Positions 58,417 to 64,000 of a stretch of 64,000 nt of DNA are shown here, one piece after another. A program made the position numbers and the translations under genes. Position 1 is the first letter of the stretch. Each line of letters opens with the position of its first letter. Below the pieces are notes generated by a model. That model ran no database searches, was not told the DNA's origin, and saw nothing but the letters and a program-made list of their open reading frames with translations. Source of the DNA: Nocardia xishanensis NBRC 101358 (lineage in GTDB: Bacteria > Actinomycetota > Actinomycetes > Mycobacteriales > Mycobacteriaceae); the NCBI RefSeq assembly GCF_001613365.1, contig NZ_BDCF01000016.1, positions 62,001 to 126,000 on the forward strand, read 5' to 3'.

Positions 58417-61386
58417 GTGGCAGATATCTACGGCCTGCCCGACACCACTGGCCGCAAGGAGGGCGATACGTGGACCACCACACTGCCCGACGGGCGAACC
58501 GTAGTGAACACGATCCCGCAGGGAAACGGTAATCAGACCGTCGACCAGGTCATTACCAATCCTGATGGCAGCAAGACGAACTCGCGTGTCGCGGGCAACG
58601 GACTGGGAGGTTGGCAACGGTGGAATGACGACTCCACTGGGACCTCTTCATATGCCGGCAAAGACACCCAGGACAGCGACGTCTACGGCCAGCACTTCAA
58701 TCCAGGAGAATCGACCTCGGGTCGGCCGAGTCACGAATTCGGAATGTCGTCCGACTACAAGACTACGGCCACCGCCTCCTACGACCAGCAAGGCAACAGA
58801 GTCGGCACCGACGTAGGTCACGCCAACACGAACGGCCTCTACGACAACGTCCACGTCGACAACTACGGCAACAAGACGTTCTCCGCCACCACCCGAGACG
58901 GAAATGGCGGGCTGGTCAGCACATTCACCGGTCAGGTCGACAGTGACGGGTACGGCTGGAAGATCCTCGGCGACAAGCGATGGGATGTGTCCCCGGACAG
59001 TCAGGGCAAGCCGGTCCTGACCCGTACGGAAACGACCGACAAAGGTGTGCATCTATACCGTATCGACGAGAGCGGCAAGACCACTCATGAATTCCGCGGT
59101 AACAAGCCCGGTCAGTGGTACCGCGACACCATCGGCACCGATGCCGAAGGCAAGACGACGATCACCCGCCTGGATGTGCACCTCGGTGTCACCGTTTACG
59201 ACACCGAAGGCAACATCCTCGAGGGAGGCCCCAAAGTCGCTCCGGGCACCATCGACACCCTGGGTATCGCCGATAAAGTCATCGACACAGTCTTCTTCTG
59301 GAACCCCATCGCCAAAGGCGGAAACAAAGCGGGCGTCCATGCCCTTGTCGGTCTCGGCGCCATGGCCGGGTTGTGGGACGACGTATCGGTGCCGCTGAAT
59401 CTGCCGACGCAGGAGCAAGCCTTCGACGGTCTCGTCGACACCGGGAAGAACTTGGCGAAGGAATACCTCTACCTCGGGGGAACCTTCAAGGACACCAACG
59501 GGAATCCGATCTACAGCCCCGACGGCAAGCTCGACCAGCAGCACGCAACACTGAACTTCTACAACGACCTGTCGAAGGCCGTCATCGGCACCGACTGGAG
59601 CCAGTTTCCAGACAAACCCCTCGAAACACTCGGCACCGCAGGCTTCGGCATCGCAACCTTCTTCATTCCCGGGCCGAAGGGCTTGACCGGCCTCGCGAAC
59701 GGTGAACGTCTCGCAGCAGGCCTCGGTGAGGCAGGTGCCCGTGCCGCCATACCCGACCAGCCTTGGCCGAGCCTGCCGGAACGAATCGGCGGTGCCACCG
59801 ACGAAGGTGGTGTCGCGGCCGGAGGAGGCACCCGCAGTCCGGGAGCGGTCGATCGGGCTATGGCTGCGGCTCGTGAAGCTATGGAAGCGTTGCGGCGGCC
59901 GTGGGAGTCGCCCAAAGAGGCTTGGGAGGGAACGGGATTCGGACCAGGAACACCGCGCCGTAACCAACCGATGGACAGCGAGGGCGTGCTCGGCCCTGGC
60001 GGCGGACATCCCTCGGCCGGACACGGCGGAAACGCGCCCGAGGGCGGGACCGCGCCGCGCGGGCCGCGGCCACCGCTGCTGCCCGAGGGTGCGCTGGACC
60101 CACACCCGGCTCCGGATGCAGTGTCGCCCAGCGATCTACCGCGTTTGCCGGACGGCACGATGTTCGACGAGAACGGAAAGATCGTCTGGGACGGAAGTCT
60201 TCCCGATACGGAGACAGGCGTTCCGCTGGGCATGAAGCTCAGAGACGACGGCAAGCTGGTTTGGGATGGTTCCATCCCCGGCACCAGGAACGGAGCCATG
60301 CCTCCACGGGAAAAGTTGCCTGGTGGAAAGCAGCCGACCACGACCGGGGATCCAAAGCAAACAAAGCCGAACCCTCCACTACCTGAGCAGCGTGCACTCG
60401 AGCGTGTTACGCCGCCGGACCGCGACGGCATGGTCCAGAACCACCCTGACTGGAACGTCGAGAACATTGAGAAGGATTCCAATGTTCGAGGCTTCGTCGG
60501 TGACGCGCTCACACGGGCAAAACTCTTGCTGCAGGGCTATAGGATCATCGCGGCCGGAGAAAAGGCGAAGATTCCCGTTCCTGGGAAGCCTGGAGAGTTC
60601 TTCAAGCCGGATTTCATTGCGGTGGACAAGAATGGCAATCTTGTCTTGGTCGAATCGAAGTTCAATAAGTCACAGTATCAGCCAGACCAGTTCGACGGCT
60701 ACCGATATTATGCGGGTAACGGCAAACAACTGGAGATAGACCTCGCTGAGAATCCGGATTTGCTCGCCCGCCTTCGGCGCAATCGGGTCGACCCGAGCGA
60801 TATGGTTGTCGACCGTGTCGAGACAGTGCGCTGGGACGACCAATGGGCGCCGACGGACGAGGTACTCAGGCGAGCGGCCGACGATCCGACGATTCTCGGG
60901 GACCTGGTCGACGGTACGGTCAAGAACCCGGAGTGGCGAGATTCGGCGCTGAGCGCTTTTTCGGAACTGAATGCGGAGGCTGCTCGGCGCTCTTTCAATC
61001 TCGGAGACTATCCAGCTGCGGTCCATTATCAGGCTCGATATCAGGCGCTGGAATTGATTCGAAATCTCAGGCCAAGCCTGCAGGCGCTGGAAGAAAGCCT
61101 TTTGGGTGCGGGTGCTCCCCCTGGCCGTTCGATCGGAAGTCCGCAGGGAGGCAATATCAGTGCGTCCCTCGATTTGCGCGACGCGGTAACCGAGGGCGCT
61201 AATGGGCTTTCATTTTTGACGAACTCGCTGTCTGCGCCGAGTGGAGTGCTGCGGTCGATTGCGCGTGGGGTCGAGCGGCCGGTGGATCAATCGATGATCG
61301 TGAACATCCGAACTCCGCCTGCCGCTCCCGATCAGATCACCCGAGCCGAGGAACTGCGAGCGATGACTCATGCCGCGCATCTCTAG
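58417..61386 (+). CDS. Polymorphic toxin-like protein with PD-(D/E)xK nuclease domain
   Basis: A 989-aa protein. Residues 1 to about 270 are beta-rich with many DG-x-T/S turns (TTTLPDGRTVVNTIPQGNGN; ITNPDGSKTNSRVAGNG). Residues about 280-460 resemble pretoxin or delivery regions (KPLETLGTAGFGIATFFIPG). A Pro/Gly-rich linker holds a duplicated motif, DENGKIVWDGSLPDT and RDDGKLVWDGSIPGT. Residues about 690-790 carry the nuclease signature: a helix (VGDALTRAKLLLQGYRII), then PDFIAVDKNGNLVLVESKFN with D732, E746 and K748, matching the D-x(n)-E-x-K active site of restriction-fold toxins. GTG 58417 follows GAGGAGG at 9 nt. It is followed by a candidate immunity gene. Confidence 0.72.
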   Translation: MADIYGLPDTTGRKEGDTWTTTLPDGRTVVNTIPQGNGNQTVDQVITNPDGSKTNSRVAGNGLGGWQRWNDDSTGTSSYAGKDTQDSDVYGQHFNPGESTSGRPSHEFGMSSDYKTTATASYDQQGNRVGTDVGHANTNGLYDNVHVDNYGNKTFSATTRDGNGGLVSTFTGQVDSDGYGWKILGDKRWDVSPDSQGKPVLTRTETTDKGVHLYRIDESGKTTHEFRGNKPGQWYRDTIGTDAEGKTTITRLDVHLGVTVYDTEGNILEGGPKVAPGTIDTLGIADKVIDTVFFWNPIAKGGNKAGVHALVGLGAMAGLWDDVSVPLNLPTQEQAFDGLVDTGKNLAKEYLYLGGTFKDTNGNPIYSPDGKLDQQHATLNFYNDLSKAVIGTDWSQFPDKPLETLGTAGFGIATFFIPGPKGLTGLANGERLAAGLGEAGARAAIPDQPWPSLPERIGGATDEGGVAAGGGTRSPGAVDRAMAAAREAMEALRRPWESPKEAWEGTGFGPGTPRRNQPMDSEGVLGPGGGHPSAGHGGNAPEGGTAPRGPRPPLLPEGALDPHPAPDAVSPSDLPRLPDGTMFDENGKIVWDGSLPDTETGVPLGMKLRDDGKLVWDGSIPGTRNGAMPPREKLPGGKQPTTTGDPKQTKPNPPLPEQRALERVTPPDRDGMVQNHPDWNVENIEKDSNVRGFVGDALTRAKLLLQGYRIIAAGEKAKIPVPGKPGEFFKPDFIAVDKNGNLVLVESKFNKSQYQPDQFDGYRYYAGNGKQLEIDLAENPDLLARLRRNRVDPSDMVVDRVETVRWDDQWAPTDEVLRRAADDPTILGDLVDGTVKNPEWRDSALSAFSELNAEAARRSFNLGDYPAAVHYQARYQALELIRNLRPSLQALEESLLGAGAPPGRSIGSPQGGNISASLDLRDAVTEGANGLSFLTNSLSAPSGVLRSIARGVERPVDQSMIVNIRTPPAAPDQITRAEELRAMTHAAHL

Positions 61387-61463
61387 GGTTTGAACTGCCT
61401 GGTCAGGAACCTGGTCAGGGGTTGGTCTAAGGTGGTGGCGGCCTACTTCGAGAGGGGACAGTG

Positions 61464-62204
61464 ATGGCCGTTGGTGAAGCACGGTTGACGACGATTGTGG
61501 TCCAGAGACTGACCGAGGCTTTGGCAGCGGAGGGCTTCGCTCCCTCGGGGCCTATGGACAGTTTGGGCACTGCTGGACCCACGGCCGAGAACCCGTCGTG
61601 GGTCAGGATCTGGTTTGTCGGGCCCGACAGCGGGGTGTCCAATATGACGTCCGCAGTGATGGCCACCATCCAGCGAAACGGTCACGGTGGCGTGGGGATC
61701 GCCGCAACCGCTTGGATCGTGTCCTCGGCCGTCGAGGAGGTTGTGCGCGATTGGCCAGCGGAAGCGTTGGCCAAGGGCGGCTGGGATCGAAACTATATGG
61801 AGTCGGTGGAGTTCGGGTACTTCGAGCGGCCTCTCGACCCCGGGGAAATTTCGGTGGGGGGTGAACCCGGCGTTGATCACGCCGTCCGGGAATTCATGCG
61901 TCTTCTCAAAGGGCCTGTCGCTGACTGGTTCTCTCAATTCGACAGTCCAGACAAGCTGCTCACGGCCGCGCGAACGTCAGCCACTCAAGACGACTGGGAT
62001 CGGGAGAATCCAGATCCTGTTCTCCTCCGTGCGGCAGTTGTCCTGTCCGTTTTGAACGGCCAGGTAGAGGACGCGGCGACTCTGATGGAGTGGTACTTGA
62101 GTCGAGACAGGTTCCACCAGTGGGATTCTCTTGATCGCGCGCTGTCCTTCGACGCGGCGATGATCGAGCGCTTCCCAGTCTATGCCGACGCACGGGGACG
62201 CTGA
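61464..62204 (+). CDS. Candidate immunity protein for the nuclease toxin (246 aa)
   Basis: ATG 61464 follows GAGAGGGGAC. A soluble acidic protein starting MAVGEARLTTIVVQRLTEAL and containing WVRIWFVGPDSGVSNMTSAV, VEFGYFERPLDPGEISVGGE and a C-terminal helical half (VLSVLNGQVEDAATLMEWYL). It lies 78 bp downstream of the toxin gene in the same direction. Immediate downstream position, soluble acidic character and size are those expected of an immunity protein that neutralises a nuclease. No family is named, so this is an inference from context. Confidence 0.55.
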   Translation: MAVGEARLTTIVVQRLTEALAAEGFAPSGPMDSLGTAGPTAENPSWVRIWFVGPDSGVSNMTSAVMATIQRNGHGGVGIAATAWIVSSAVEEVVRDWPAEALAKGGWDRNYMESVEFGYFERPLDPGEISVGGEPGVDHAVREFMRLLKGPVADWFSQFDSPDKLLTAARTSATQDDWDRENPDPVLLRAAVVLSVLNGQVEDAATLMEWYLSRDRFHQWDSLDRALSFDAAMIERFPVYADARGR

Positions 62205-62466
62205 CGGGCGGGACCATCGCACCGGAGCGCACAGGCGAGTTGCGGGCGAGGAGATGTCACCCGCGCGATGCGGGCGGCTGCGAGAAGAGGTCGGCCACTG
62301 ACAGGCCGCAGCCGGGCGGTAACACCCAGACCAACTGGAAAAGCTTAGTTTTCGCTTGCGCGACCATGGGCGGTGCAAGCGGCTGCAGACCAGCGCGTGG
62401 CCAGGCGGCTGGGCGATCTCGGTCGGCGCCGGATGATGACTACCGACAAGAATGCGGAGGTGACCG

Positions 62467-63213
62467 ATGACGGTCGGGGAGCACGATCGTATCGACCAGG
62501 TCGCTGTGGGGCCGGACGGCCGTCTGGTATTGGTGATGGTCGAGGAGCGGTCGTATCGAGAGGGCGATCTCGCGGTGTTGAGCGAGGACTTTCGTCAGAA
62601 GTTGAACAGCTATGTTCATGCGGTTCGGTCGGGCTATGCGGAAGAGCTGGCGCGGGAGCGTGGGCTGATAGAGATCGCCGGGGTGGATATCGTCCTGTTC
62701 TGTGACACGCACCCACCCGGGATCGTGGAGCAGATGATCGGTTGGGTGAATCGCGAGCTGTCCAACGAAGGTATCGCCGCACGGTGGGAGTCCTGGTCGC
62801 CCGGGGCGGTCGGTATCGATGTCATCGAGCGTGCCCTCGTGACCGAGGCTGTCGAGATAATCGGCAGCGGTTGGGATTTCGCCCTCTTGTGGGTGACGCT
62901 GGTGGGCTCGTCTGGTGCAGCGGGCGTGCAGGTGCGGCGGGTCGACGGGACGGTGGTCAACGTGCGCCCGTCCGAGGGCCTGCTTCAGTTGCTGACCGAG
63001 CACAAGCGTGCTTCGTACGACGCGGAGACCGGAACTTGGTTGAGCGGCCAGATTTCGATCGCTGATCCGGACCGCTATCGGGCGGCGTTTTCGAACTCGG
63101 AGATTTCCGAGTGGATGCCCTCGCCATCCGTCGATGAGTTGCGTGCGGAGTTCACAGCCTTCAGCCGTCCGGACAGTGCGATCCCGGACTGGGTTCGACG
63201 ACAGTTGTCGTAA
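62467..63213 (+). CDS. DUF6572-like protein, possible additional immunity protein
   Basis: A 248-aa protein; ATG 62467 follows GGAGGTGACC. Residues 8-60 (RIDQVAVGPDGRLVLVMVEE; FRQKLNSYVHAVRSGYAEEL) match the pattern of DUF6572, a group often near toxin genes. The C-terminal part (KRASYDAETGTWLSGQISIA ... SAIPDWVRRQLS) is homologous to the broken gene at 41718-41965. It may be a second immunity gene or one for a lost toxin. Confidence 0.65.
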   Translation: MTVGEHDRIDQVAVGPDGRLVLVMVEERSYREGDLAVLSEDFRQKLNSYVHAVRSGYAEELARERGLIEIAGVDIVLFCDTHPPGIVEQMIGWVNRELSNEGIAARWESWSPGAVGIDVIERALVTEAVEIIGSGWDFALLWVTLVGSSGAAGVQVRRVDGTVVNVRPSEGLLQLLTEHKRASYDAETGTWLSGQISIADPDRYRAAFSNSEISEWMPSPSVDELRAEFTAFSRPDSAIPDWVRRQLS

Positions 63214-63838
63214 CCCGGCTCGCGGCGCGACGGGAAGGGGCGGCGGTAGCGTCGTGCCCGTCTCCTGCACGCCCGAATCCATCTGTTTCGGAATGGGTTG
63301 TCGCCTCGGCCCTGCCGCTCGAAAGCGGTTGTACTACAGACATCTTGGCACGATAGCCCGGCGGTTCGATTTGCGTAGCCGACCGCGCATACCGCCCGTT
63401 GTGCAGGTCGCCCCGCGATCTGCGAGACCCGAGGACGCGGCGTTGATCGAATCGCTTCGTCCGCTGTTCCGGCGGCGTCTCGGCATCGGAACCTGGTTTG
63501 GTGAGTCCGCCGAATGGGCCTGACCGCCGCACTGCGGATGAATTGACTGCGCCGCCGCATATTCCTTAGCTCGGCTGCTCGACGGTTGCCGACGTATCAA
63601 GGAATCATTCCGCGGCGAACACCGCGTAAAGAGGTCAGCGGCATCGAGCCGTCCGCCCGCGCGAAGAACATTCCGCGCGGCCATCGCCCAGGACCAACTA
63701 TACGACTTCAACGGCACGGCCTTGAAGCACCTCCATTTGCGGTGGAACGGGTGCGCCGACGAAGCACCACGCGCGACCGCGCGGCGGTGGGTTCGGCAGG
63801 GAGCGTTTCGCACCTGCCCTGATCATGGGAGTTGTTCC
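63214..63838. other. Interval without a supported gene
   Basis: About 620 bp with short frames on both strands; the largest on the plus strand runs to 63523 and ends LFRRRLGIGTWFGESAEWA, but it begins inside the preceding gene and has no ribosome-binding site of its own. I see no RNA gene or IS end. It may hold a decayed gene. Confidence 0.45.
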
Positions 63839-64000
63839 ATGACGAGAATTGTTCGCATCTCTATCGTCCCGAATACCGAGTGGTCCAGCATCGAGGTGCC
63901 TGCGGGCGGCGAGCTCGTGTGGGCCGAGCCGGGCGGTGGCGTCGTCGTCGGGGGCGGCGGTGGTGGTGTCCCGAGCGGCATCGCCACTTACTGGCGTACC
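63839..64000 (+). CDS. Glycine-rich fibre-like protein, 3'-truncated by window edge
   Basis: ATG 63839 follows GGGAG at 7 nt. The 54 visible residues start MTRIVRISIVPNTEWSSIEV, go through PAGGELVWAEPGGGVVV and a run of six glycines, then GVPSGIATYWRT. Glycine runs of this kind are common in phage fibres and adhesins, so this may be another receptor-binding component. It continues beyond the window. Confidence 0.55.
   Translation, partial: MTRIVRISIVPNTEWSSIEVPAGGELVWAEPGGGVVVGGGGGGVPSGIATYWRT

Noticed and set aside
37498..64000. A complete, inducible prophage
   Set aside because: No integrase, terminase, portal, capsid or attachment repeats are visible, so only a tail module and accessory genes can be supported.

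Overview
The window is high-GC actinobacterial DNA, most likely Nocardia or a close mycolic-acid-containing relative. The support is a GTP-type PEP carboxykinase, an AftD arabinofuranosyltransferase with its DUF2613 partner, a DUF3068 protein, an LpqI-type lipoprotein, high-molecular-weight FabG4 with HtdX and FadA2, and a LysB-like mycolyl esterase. All family names come from reading the translated sequence; no database search was run.

Positions 1 to about 36.4 kb look like chromosomal core. From memory of the M. tuberculosis map, the gene order follows Rv0211-Rv0243: pckG, aldehyde dehydrogenase (Rv0223c), methyltransferase (Rv0224c), glycosyltransferase (Rv0225), membrane proteins (Rv0226c, Rv0227c), acyltransferase (Rv0228), aftD (Rv0236c), Rv0236A, lpqI (Rv0237), TetR (Rv0238), htdX-fabG4 (Rv0241c-Rv0242c) and fadA2 (Rv0243). 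Interspersed are a flippase-like gene, a degenerate 44-bp repeat array, isochorismate synthase, a universal stress protein and an ADP-ribosylglycohydrolase. A hipBA toxin-antitoxin pair with four palindromes spaced exactly 61 bp apart, a 6-phosphogluconate dehydrogenase and a large VanW protein close the core part.

Positions 36.4 to about 43.7 kb are a mosaic accessory region. It holds divergent small HTH regulators, a tightly overlapping operon that includes a LysB-like esterase, a truncated IS3-family element fused to the remnant of an immunity-like gene, a secreted glycine-zipper protein, and two diverged copies of a roughly 200-bp sequence.

Positions 43.7 to 64 kb encode a non-contractile (siphovirus-type) phage tail module. 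It has a tail terminator, a tail tube, tail assembly chaperones joined by a -1 frameshift site (G GGG GGA), a short tape-measure-like protein carrying a wall-hydrolase region, distal tail and minor tail proteins, an LtfC-like protein and several fibre-like proteins. No terminase, portal, capsid, sheath or integrase gene is visible. At its end lie a 989-aa polymorphic-toxin-like protein with a PD-(D/E)xK nuclease motif, a candidate immunity gene and a DUF6572-like gene. A last fibre-like gene runs off the window. The most exciting reading is an F-type tailocin-like particle of a mycolate-bearing actinobacterium with an associated nuclease toxin and immunity; a defective prophage is the main alternative.
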